64,000 nucleotides of DNA from Tetradesmus obliquus (taxonomy: Eukaryota; Chlorophyta; Chlorophyceae; Sphaeropleales; Scenedesmaceae), in contig CP126206.1 of the NCBI GenBank assembly GCA_030272155.1, positions 2,666,001 to 2,730,000 of the forward strand, written 5' to 3'. The notes beneath the pieces were generated by a model. It was given only the letters and a program-made list of their open reading frames with translations. It was not told where the DNA came from and did not search any database. Positions within the stretch are counted from its first letter, which is position 1. The number at the start of each line of letters is the position of its first letter. Below are positions 34,184 to 44,800 of the stretch, one piece after another. Both the position numbers and the translations under genes were made by a program.

Positions 34184-36149
34184 ATGTCACATAAGCGTGC
34201 TCGATACGAAAGGATAGCTTTAGTAGAGCGAGATGCAGCCGAGGAAGACGAATCCAGCGAAGAAGAGGATGATGATGACGAGCAGGAGCAGGAGCCAGAA
34301 ATTCAAGCGCAGCAGGCAAAACCAAGCAAAATCTCAGTAGCGTTGAGGACTGGATCGGGGTTGGTTTGCCATGTGAGTGTAGTTTACGGTGGCACTCATG
34401 CAGCAGCTGTCATGGAGCAGGGAAGGTGGCTCTTGTACTGCTGCTACTGCCTGCTGTTGCAGGGTCCCATGCAGCCCAGCCACTTGTGCTATCTTTGCAA
34501 CACCGCATGCAGGTGCAACGCAATTTACAGTTTCAAACTAAACACAAAACACGCAAAACACAAATATACGCAGTTGCACTGATCAGCAGCATTCGCACCC
34601 TGCCTGCTGCTGCACACACATCTGCACAGCAGGAGCCACAGGCAGCATGCATGCAAGTCCGTGCCATGCAGCTGCATTGCTTAACAAACCTGAAACTGCA
34701 CTGTACAACTACAAATCGCATCTCTGATTGCACAACACATCCATCTAGCACAGAGTGCATTCAACGAGGATCCACGCATGGCTATGTGCTGTGCTGTGCA
34801 GGTGTGTGGGCAGCGGGGGCACAAGGCTGGCTTTGTTGGGGCTGTCTACATGGACTGCCCAAACAAACCCTGCTACCTCTGCAAACAGCCAGGACACACC
34901 ACTGCCAGCTGCCCACACAACATGAGCGTGAACGCAGCAGCAGCACCAGCAGCAGCAGGAGGCGGCAGGGGAGGGTCCGCATCACCGGCACACCTGCTGC
35001 TGCGGAGAGAGCAGGTGCGGATGCTGTGGCGCTCCAGCGCAGGGCACCTTTCTTTGGCCTGTAGTCAGCAGCAGTAGCGTACACTGCATGCGGGCTTCAC
35101 CTCCCCGTGTGTTCAACTATGCTGCGCCTTCTGTCCTCAGCTTCCAACAAGCACATCTACCTTTGCTACATTGGTATGCCTAAGTTATGCAAAGCCGTGC
35201 AGGACATCACTGTCCAAACACCCCCGTCCCCACAGCCTCGTTCAATCCAGTCAAGTGCTGCCTTCTGTGCTGTGTGCTGTGTGTTGTGTGTTGCAATGCT
35301 TTGCTTCTGCAGACGGGGCAGCAGCGGCGTGGCCCGCTGACCACCCCTGCCTCGCCCCCCTGGCAGGTGGAGGCGGCCATCCTCAAGCTGCACAGCAGGC
35401 GCGTCTGCTGCCTGGCCTTCCCCGACAACAGTGAGTTGATATGAGTCAGTTTAAAGTGTCAGCAGATGTGTTCAGCAGATGGGTGCTTGTACAGGGAGTG
35501 CAGTGCAGAACAGTGCACAGCAGGCGCGTCTGCTGCCTGGCCTTCCCCGACAACAGTGAGTTGCGCGTCAGGGGCTTGCAGCTGTTTCAGCATGTATGTT
35601 GTCTCGCAGCCAGCAGACAGGCGCATCTGCTGCCTGGCCTTCTCAGACAACAGTCAGTTGCGCGTCAGGTGTTTGCAGCTGTCCCAGCATGTATGTTGTC
35701 CCGCAGCCAGCAGCACCCTGTAGCCAGCAGACAGGCGCGTCTGCTGCCTGGCCTTCCCTGACAACAGTGAGTTGCGCGTCAGGGGCTTGCAGCTGTTTCA
35801 GCATGTATGTTGTCTCGCAGCCAGCAGACAGGGCGCGTCTGCTGCCTGGCCTTCCCAGACAACAGTGATTTGTGCGTCAGGTGTTTGCAGCTGTCCCAGC
35901 ATGTATGTTGTCCCGCAGCCAGCAGACAGGCGCGTCTGCTGCCTGGCCTTCCCCGGCAACAGTGAGTTGAACTTGACGAAGTCAAGCGAATTTGTTGTGG
36001 AACACATGTTTCAGCAGTAAGGTACAGGAGGCGCGTAGCTCTTATGCGTGGCACTCGCATGGCAGTGTGAGTTGCAGGCAGCCAACTGCAGCAGGCTCCA
36101 GCTGTGCTGTTATGTTTGATGTTGTGAAACCTCTGCTGCCTCTGCTGCC

Positions 36150-36185
<36 letters not shown>

Positions 36186-36762
36186 TGACAGCCATGTGCT
36201 GAGTGGTGACAAGAAGGGCCAGGTGGCGGTCTGGAACTTCACACAGGTGGGAAGCCATGAAGTTCCTGGCGTGAAGTTCACGTGCATGTGCTGCTGCAGT
36301 GTATGCAGCAGAAGCTGTGGCATGGCTTGAGCTGCATGTGCAGCTGTTCTGGTTCTGCGTGATGCATGCTGCTGCTTGCCAGGTGACCGCATGGGGCAGC
36401 GCAGGCCCTGTTGAAAAGTGATGTGCTGCACATGCTGTGATATATACTGTTTTAAAGTGCAAAGAGAATCACGCGCGGCAGGCAGGCACAGGGGCAAGAT
36501 CATTACAGTGGCAGCGCCCCTCGTGCGTGCAGACATGCACGCACGCGAAGAGCAGTCCATTGTATGCGTTGTACGCTGCTTCTGTTGCTGTTGCAGGTGC
36601 TTGGCCGCACCATCTATTGCAGCATACTCCAGGTTCTATTCAACATCGTCTGACAGCGCAAGCCTGCTGCTGCTGCTGCTGCTGCTGCTGCAGGTGCATG
36701 ACCGCACCATCTACAGTGACACACGCCAGGCGCTGGTTTAACGGCATCTGACAGCGCACGTT

Positions 36763-36795
<33 letters not shown>

Positions 36796-38520
36796 AGGTG
36801 CACGACCGCACCATCTACAGCAACATTCACCGGGCGCTGGTCAACAGCATCCGCTTCGCCAGCTGGCTGCCTGGCGGCTTCAGCTGCGCCTCTGCCTCAT
36901 CAGACGGCACAGTGAAGCTGTTTGACGTTGAAACAGGCGAGTGCTGCTGATGCTGGCTGTTCTCGGCTTTCAGTTGGGCTTATACACCGTTTCACAGCAT
37001 AGTGAAGCTGTACGACGTGAAAACTCGTCTTGATGTTGCTCATGTTTACACATGCATGCTTATTGAGCCGTTCTGGCAGTCTGTACCCTCCGTGTGTTAT
37101 GGCTGCCGATGTTCCCCTGCTACTTCAAACAAGCACAGCCACCACCTGCAGCTCTGGCTTCCACAAGCAGATGGGTGTGCAAGGTGGATGGTGCGCAGCA
37201 AGCCAGTTCGTACACAGCCAGGCCTTTCGGACTTTGAACCCATCTGCCCATCCTTGGAAAGCATCTGCCTATTGTCTGGCGCTTTTGCCTGCAGGCGCCA
37301 GCAGCGAGCTGCTGAACCTCAACCCGTCGGGCTGGAGCCGGGGCTGTGCGTGGCACATGTTCTACGGCGCAGACGCCAACAGGGAGCTGCGCCTGGTACT
37401 GGCAGGTGCGGTGGCTGGGGCTGGTTACTATTCCATTATGGTTGCGGATGCTCACTTATGTGCAGCAGTAGATGGGTGCAGACACCAACAGGGAGCTGCG
37501 CCTTGTGCTGGCAGGTTCGGCTTGCGCAGTGCGGTTTGTGTGCAGGGCGAGACTGATCAACACCGGGTGTTGTCTCAATGTACCATTACACATGTGTTCG
37601 GCAGCCAGCGCGATGTGAGCAGTGAAGGGTGTGCGGCTGCCTTAAGACAGGCGGATGCGACCATTTTACCCATTGTAGCAGGGGCACAGCATGCTGGTTG
37701 CATCTGGTGTGCCTGACAAGCCCCTTTCGTGTTCCAGTAACAGCAAGCACATGTGGCGGCATGCAGGCTATGTGGGTTGCGCACTGCAGGTGACAGTGAT
37801 AGCATGGTGCAGTCGCTGGACCCCATGCACCCGTCAGCCTGTGTCATCATGCTTTGCTTTGTTATCGCGCAGTTTGCAGCAAGCGGCGCACGTGCAAGAC
37901 GCTCTCCTTGGCTCTGCTCTGCCTGGCAAGGCCTGACTGGCACGCACCTTGGTTCATGCGGCTGCATCTCCTGCTGTCACTTGCAGGTGACAGTGATGGC
38001 AAGGTGCACCTGCTGGACCCCCGCGCTGCTGGTGGTGCCCTGAGCAGCCTGCAGCTGCACAAGCCGGGCTCCAAGGTCAACGCAGTGGCAGTGAACCCTG
38101 CAGGAGGGGCCAGCGTGGTGCTGACAGCCGGTGGGTGTTACAGACTGCAGCCAGCCTGGCTGCTGAGGGCCCTGACACTTGCGGATTGGGGTTCCTTGCT
38201 TCTCTGATGTCAAGTATGCGTAGCTTCAAGGTCAACGTAGTGGCTGTGAAACCTGCTGGAGGGGCCAGTGTGTGCTGATAGCCGGTGGGTGTCAGTGCGT
38301 GACAGCATATTGTTTTGATACTGTTGCTGAGGGCTCTGATGCTGCCAGACATGCCAGGTTTTGTGCATGCAGTGGCACACCAGTTGTTCAATGCCTGATC
38401 ACAGGCTGGCTTTCCTCCGCTGCCTTTGCTGCTACCCTGCAGGCAATGACCACACCGCCAAGCTGTTTGATGTGCGGAAGCTCAGCAGCATCAAGCCGCC
38501 GGCGTCTGACCCACCACCCT

Positions 38521-38554
<34 letters not shown>

Positions 38555-40759
38555 TGCTGCCAGTCCTGGCAGCGACCGAGGCAGTGGCAGTGGCAGTGGG
38601 AGTGGCAGAGGTAGAGGGGGTGCCCGTGGTAAAGCGCGGCAGCAGCAAGCAGCAGCAGCAGCAGATAGTTTAGATAGTGATCAGGATGATGATGAAGCAG
38701 CTGCTACCCCTGCATCAGGCAGGGGCAGAGGTAGTGGCCGTGGCAGGGGTAGGGGCAGCAGAGGTGGTAGTGGCAGCAGCAGAGGCGCCGCCTCACCAGC
38801 AGCAGCAGCAGACGTCATAAGCAGCCCAGAGGACGCACAAAAAGCAGCCAAGGCAGCAGAGCGAGCAGCAGCGCGAGTGCGGTCGCAGGCAGCCGCAGCA
38901 GCAGCAAAAGCAGCAGTGCCTGCGCTGTTGGCCACTATGGCACATGGGCGGGTGGTGAACCATGCTGTGTTTAGCCCCTCAGGGCGGCAGATTCTGACGA
39001 CCTGCCAGGACAACAGGCTGCGTGTGTGGAGCAACCTGCTGGCGTGTGATGGGCCCCCTAGCCGTGAGATCGTGCACAGCCACGACTTCAACAGGTGCGC
39101 ATGATGTATGGTGCGGCTTAATGGCTGCTTGTTTTGCAAGGTAGCAAAGACGTGAAAACAGTGTTTTGCACATAGTGCTGCGCACGAGGAGGTGTCTATA
39201 CGGCCTGCTGGCTGTTTGGCTGATGTGGTAGGCAGGGCGGGCAGGTGGGGTGCTGGCGTGCTAGATTGTGACAACTGCCTTGCTGGTGTGCTGGCTGCAG
39301 GTACCTGACGCCCTTCAAGGCAGAGTGGTTCTCTCAAAAAACCCTTCAAATTGCAGGCTTTTATTCCTTGTGACACGTGCTGTGCTGCACCTGCCCTGCT
39401 GTTGTGCTGGCTGCAGGTACGTCACCCCAAGGCAGAGTGGTTCCCCTCAAAAACCCCTTCAGCATGCAGGCTCATATCCCCATGTATAACATGTGCCTTT
39501 TCTGCGCCTACCCTGCTGTTGTGCTGGCTGCAGGTACCTGACCCCCTTCAAGGCAGAGTGGTTCCCCTCAGACCCGTCAGAGTGCAGGATCATATGCGGC
39601 AGGTGAGGCACATCCGCTGCTTGCCTGCAGCTGCGAATGTGGACAGCTGGGTGACTGCTGGGCATGGTGCATGTGCTTGGTGCACACATGCGTTGTATAA
39701 CAGCCAGGCTGTTCTGCAGCAGCACAAGGTCAAAATGCAGCACGTCTGCAGTTTTCATTTTGCTTGGGGAGGTCTTCACAGCACTGCATGCAGTTCCTTG
39801 GTATGTAAAATACGCGTTGCACATTGTCAATCAAATGACGCCGCTGCTGCTGCTGCCGCCGCCGCTGCTGCTGCTGCTGCTGATGCTGCTGCTGATGCTG
39901 ATGCTGCTGCTGGTGCTGCAGGTACATCTCTGAAGACTTTGGCGGCGTGGCGCTGCACCCAGTGGACATCGTTGATGCAGGCAGCGGCAGGCTGCTGCAG
40001 CAGCTGACAGACCTGAACCTCAACACCATCACGCCTGTGAATCTGCCTCACCCCCGCCTGGACATAATCATCAGCGGCAGCAGCAGGTGCGGCTGGTGTG
40101 TGTTGGTTATGATTGTATGGACAGTCTGCACACAGCGTAGAGGGATGCTGGGATGATGCAAATGCAGGCATGGCACAGCGGGTGTGGTGTTGTGTGGCAG
40201 TAGCAGCGTCAGTGTGCTTTCTACATGAATGTTGCAGGATCACGCACATCTGTTTTACTGCATTTAAAATGTGGCTGTTTGCTGCTGCTTGGCTGCCTGC
40301 TATCCCTGGCATGGTATGTTCAGGTCGCTGTACAAGTGGGTGCCACAGCCTGATGATGAAGATGATGCAGACAACATGATAGATCAGCGTACAGGCCGGC
40401 CAGGCTCCAGTGCAGCAGCAGCAGCAGCAGCAGCGGCGGCGGCGGACTTGGTGCGGCGAGCAGCCGCCAGCAGCAGCTTTGTGGCTGTGGATGCTGATCC
40501 AGGCGGCAAAGGCAGCAAGGCTGCAGGCAGCGGCGGCAAGGCCAAAACCAAGCAGGCAGCAGGTGCCGGGACTAGCCCGGCTGCTGGGAAGCGCAAGGCC
40601 GCGATGCCTGCCAAGGGTGCTGCAGGAAAAGGCAGAGCTAAAGCAGGCAGGAGGAGCAGCAGCAGCAGTAAGGCCAAGGGCAGGGCTTCACAGGCTGATG
40701 GCAGTGATGATGAGGATGTTGAGGAGGAGGAGGAAGGAGTTGAGGATGACAGTGATTGA
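34184..40759 (+). CDS. DDB2: DDB2, damage-specific DNA-binding protein 2, 12 exons
   Basis: Exons are 34184-34372, 34802-35014, 35141-35173, 35313-35430, 36185-36246, 36798-36936, 37295-37405, 37987-38130, 38443-39094, 39534-39602, 39922-40086 and 40324-40759. Phases close to 776 aa. After an acidic N-terminus come two plant-type zinc knuckles (residues about 62-101): CHVCGQRGH, then CYLCKQPGHTTASCPH. A seven-bladed WD propeller follows, with HSRRVCCLAFPDNS, SGDKKGQVAVWNFTQ, SASSDGTVKLFDVETG, SDGKVHLLDPRAAGG, NDHTAKLFDVRK, then LTTCQDNRLRVWSN. FDVR fits a DWD-box-like DDB1 contact. DDB2 recognises UV photolesions in the CUL4-DDB1 ligase. Exon 9 carries a large Gly/Arg/Ser-rich insertion (about 354-475), and exon 12 a Lys/Ser-rich acidic tail. 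Intron 6 appears to be GC-AG (ACAG|GCGAGT). Confidence 0.9.
35510..35970 (+). repeat. Five intronic copies of the DDB2 exon 4 3' edge
   Basis: The end of exon 4 (gcgtctgctgcctggccttc, encoding RRVCCLAFPDNS, with its A|GTGAGT donor at 35430) recurs at about 35517-35560, 35610-35655, 35730-35772, 35830-35872 and 35925-35968. Spacers of about 50-70 bp are alike (cttgcagctgtttcagcatg or cttgcagctgtcccagcatg). Three of the five keep an intact GTGAGT donor (35561, 35768, 35961); the others read GTCAGT and GTGATT. Confidence 0.9.
36580..37030 (+). repeat. Copies of DDB2 exon 6 edges
   Basis: The 5' edge of exon 6 (ctgcag|GTGCACGACCGCACCATCTA at 36798) is preceded by two copies with CAG acceptors at about 36590-36640 and 36685-36740. 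After the exon, a degenerate copy of its 3' edge (agtgaagctgtacgacgtga) lies at about 37000-37030 without a usable donor. Confidence 0.8.
37465..38300 (+). repeat. Copies of DDB2 exon 7 and exon 8 edges
   Basis: A copy of the exon 7 3' edge with its GCAGGT donor lies at about 37470-37515 (gacaccaacagggagctgcg). A copy of the exon 8 5' edge with a CTGCAG acceptor lies at 37780-37830, before the functional acceptor at 37986. A copy of the exon 8 3' edge (tggaggggccagtgtgtgct) lies at about 38225-38290. Confidence 0.8.
39290..39540 (+). repeat. Two copies of DDB2 exon 10 5' edge
   Basis: ctggctgcag|GTACCTGACG and about 40 following bases occur at 39291, and again at 39408 with a slightly changed sequence, before the functional copy whose exon starts at 39534. 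All three keep the acceptor and the start of (Y)LTPFKAEWF. Only the third leads to a full exon with a donor (39602). Confidence 0.85.
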
Positions 40760-41815
40760 TAGCTTAGAACTCCTCAGATGGGCTCCAATGCACAGCACTG
40801 CACTTTGTGGCTGTGTTGGTAGCTTGACGTAATGACGGGTACGGTGATAGGGGTGATAGTCATCACCATCGTGGTATGGTGATCGGGGTGACAAGGTAAC
40901 ACTGCGTTGCGCTGCCATGTTGGCTCACACTTGTGTGATACCGTACTGTCACATTGAAGTTCTGTGTCGGCTGACTGACTGTCCACTTAGAAGCCATGTA
41001 ACGATTTTATCCTATCTCGAGATAGTAGGCTGGAGCTGGGCCGTTCAACTGGTTACTACTTATGCCAGCACCAGCGTGCCATAAGCATATTTCGTACTTC
41101 TGGTGTCATCTGAACTGACAAGCGCTGTTGCACATGCCTCATGCACATGCGGCAGCTCACGACAGGTGTAGTAGTATCATTGGGCCATGATGAATTTGGC
41201 AGCAGACCTTGTTACCAGGCGTTTTGCATCGTACTGCTGGGTCCAAACCCAAGAACTATGCATTGCGCTGGTGAAAAACAGTGTCCTACCACACTGTGGT
41301 GACTTGTGCTACCTTGACAATAAGACCACACAACACATTGTAGACATGGCTGGCCTGGCCTGCAATGCTTATTAGAACCCTACATTATGTATACTACCAA
41401 AAAAACCCCACAAAGCCCACCCCCAAACGAGCAAGCAATAGTTGAATGCAGTGACACTTATTCAGTGACGCTGATCAGGGAGGACACATACTGGCATGCA
41501 GATCATCTGCCACAAAACCCAACATGATGGGAAAGTAACGCATACGACGCTGCATCTCAAAGTTGTGTTGGATGGTGATCACTTCCATGCACTCGCTGAC
41601 TCAACGTGGAGCACAGGCTGGCAGCTGCAGAGTGAGTGGTCAGAAACATCTGCTCATGCTCAAACACGCCGATGTACAGTGCTGCAGTAAACCTGCACCC
41701 AGATGGGGTGTTGACAAAGTATCCAGCAAGCATCATGCTTGCCTGGCAGTCATAATTCGAAGTTGTGTTGATGTATCATTGCACATGCTCATCATTGCAG
41801 CACTGGCTACCACTT
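40760..41815. other. Convergent intergenic region between DDB2 and the 19-exon surface gene
   Basis: About 1 kb holding both 3' ends. A small patch at 40835-40910 repeats gtgat/ggtgac motifs. No coding exon or RNA gene was recognised. Confidence 0.5.
40997..41001 (+). terminator. Candidate TGTAA poly(A) signal of DDB2
   Basis: TGTAA lies 238 bp after the DDB2 stop codon. TGTAA is the usual poly(A) signal in chlorophyte algae. Only the motif and its position support this. Confidence 0.4.
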
Positions 41816-44800
41816 CTAGTTCAGCGTGGCCTGAGCCCTAGGGACACCAGTAGAGGACCCTCCCTCCCTTGGGGTGGCCCCATCCAGGTCAGTGTGTGCT
41901 CCTGCCATGGTGTCCATGTACCTGCTCTTGGTCTGGGCTCCCTGACCAGCACGGCGCTGGTGCAGCCACCAGTAGCCTGCCCCCAGCAGCGCAAAGAATG
42001 CAATGCCACCGATGACTGGCCCGGCAACCCACCCATAGTAGGTCGAAGCAGTGCCTGCTGCCGCAGGATCAGATGTTGTTGGCTGGGTGCTCACCATGGC
42101 AGACTCCACAGCAGCCGTGTCAATTGGCACGGCCGCCAGCCTGTTGGCAAGAGCGGCGCCACTGTAGCTCTGCAAGAGTGAAATGGTCAGCAACAAAGTG
42201 GTTGGTGAAGCACTGCTGAATAGAAAAGCATCACATGCATGTTTCAACTATTTCAAGCAGTTTCAGTTGACTGATGCTACATCATCGCCCAACTTGTGTG
42301 AGCCAGCGGCCAGGCAAGGCAGTCAACTACTCACGTCTTCCAGGGAGGTGATGGGCACTGTGGTGGGACTGGCGGCGAATGAAGTTGCCATGGTCCCGAT
42401 GTCAGAGGCAAGGGACTGCTGTTGAACTGTTGCCATCTTGCTCACAGTCACCATCAAGTTGGTTGTGTCGACATTGCTGCTGGGGTCTGCAGCTGCTGCT
42501 GCGGCGATGTTAACAACCTGCTGGACATCCTGGTTGGTGGATGAAACAACGTTGGCAACAGCACCGAAGATGTTCTGCAGCTCTGCCGGCCCAAGCGTGG
42601 ACTGCAGCAGGTGCCTGCCAGAAGCAGGGACGGAAGCAGAAGCGCCTGTCAGTGCCTCGTAGGTAGCAGTGTACAGTAGCACGAGGTTGTATTTCTTGGT
42701 GAGGGTCTTGGAGGCGTCCTTGGCATCCACAGCCTTGAAGGTGCGGTAGGTAGCAGCCACCACAGCCTGAGCCACTGCATCTGGTCCATAGCTGTTACCC
42801 AGCAGGCCCATCATGAGGTTTTGTGTGGAGACAAATGTGGACATGGTCTGTGTGTTGCTGCCCAGCACTGCCACCAACAAGGGAGATGTCTTGCCATTTT
42901 GCTTGCTGAATGATGTGCCACGAAGGGACAGGAAATCAGCCTGCTGCAGTTCAACACACACAGGATGGGGTCGCCGTCAGTTTTGACACTCTGTTACGAA
43001 TAACATGCCTTGAAAGCGGAAGGCACAAGAACACTGTCAACTGGATAGTCATATCTGCACAGGAGAATGTCGGTAGCAATCACACAGGTAGCAGCGCACC
43101 TCGCCATTGGCAGCGTAACTGCCATAACCAAACATGCTGTAAGCATGTTGCCACAAGTAGGATGGCACTGCCTGTTGAGACGAGGCGGATGATGCATATG
43201 TCGCCAGTACGGTCGCGTCATTGGCAGCAGGAATGGTCAACAGAGAGATGGCAGTGATGGCAGCGTCAGCTGCCGCCGGCATCCTCACGTAGAATGGGAA
43301 GGTGACGGTGACATCTGCGACAGAAGGACGACAGAACAATAGCAGTTGGTTTGTGTCTGAAGCATCGCTGCATCGACCAATGCACAGATGCAGCAGCAGT
43401 ACCAGCACCTTGAACTGTCAGGGACTCACTGGTCAAAATGTCCACGCAGGCACTGTTCTTGCTGTTCTTGAAGGTGTAGGCGGCTGCCACGGGGTCAGCC
43501 ACACTGAAGCCACCCATAGTGTTGGTTGTCAGGTCGCGGGTAACCAGCTGAGATGGAAGCTCAGCATACTTGCCCTGTAGGGAGAACGGCATGAACACAG
43601 TAACATGTCAGCAAGAAGCACAATGATATGTCCTGCGCTCACAAAAGCTCTGCATACACAACTGCTTGGAGCGACGCTGCAGACAGACAAAACACAAAGT
43701 AGTGCCATGAGGCACCTACTCACCACGCAGTTCTTAACACCAGCTGAGTTTAGCAGGCGACCTGTCAGCAGTGGGATTGATGTGGATGGGGTAGCTGCAG
43801 GGTAGCTGCCGGTCTCCAAGACAGCAGTCTGGTTGATAGGGGCGGTGGAGATGACTGCGGTCAAGTTGGTGTTGTACTTAGCAAATGCGGCTGTAGATGC
43901 TGGTGTGCTGCTGCAGCACTGCTTGGTGGAGTCGCGCAGATCGCTCTGAACCACCCGAGCGATGCGAGTGATGGTCAGCATATCTTCCTGGAGGGATGGT
44001 GGCACTGTGGCGTAGCCATTGTAGGCAGTCTGAAAAGCAGAGCATGAAGAAAACAAACAAGTGAGATGTAAGAATGAGACTTTACAGCAATAAAGAAGTA
44101 AACGCGATCAGAGCAGCTGCATCAGCTGTGTGAAACGACACATTGTGTAGGACACGGTCCAAATCAGTGTTTCCGTCAGGCCACCTACCTTCAGAGACAC
44201 CAGGTTTGCAGTGATAGTCACGTATGCCTTGGCAGCGGCAGCTGCGCAGGTGCCGCTGAGGCACCAGGAGCTGGCTGACAGCACATCAGCGAACTTTGCG
44301 GAGTTCTCCAGCACCTCAGCCTTGAGAAGTGCAGCGGACCACTGCAACAGCAACAGCAGAGCAAGCTTTGTCAGGGACATGCCAGCAGCTGAAAGCAATT
44401 TTAGAAGATTCAGGTGTGCTGCTGCAGGATGACTGACGCAACACGGCTTGAGGGACAGTAGAGCAAGAGGTTACAAGCTAGTTGTGTTTTTCAACTCACC
44501 TTGGCGTACAGTTCATTGGACATAGTTGTGCCCTCACACTCTGCCAGTGCACGGGCAACACTCAGTGCGCCCAGCGCTTGAGCATTTGCGGCAAGGACAG
44601 TCACGCCAGCAGTGACCTGGCTGGCATTGTCCGATGTGAGCATCCGCAGCGGGTCTGCAAAAGGCAGCACAGAACAGTAAGGCAGCAGGGGCAGCACACA
44701 GTCAGGGCTTGAACGTGATGAACAATGCTGACCACATGCAGCCTACAGCTGAGCCGCCGCGCACCTGAATTGATCATGCCCTGGGTGTACTCCCCGGTAA

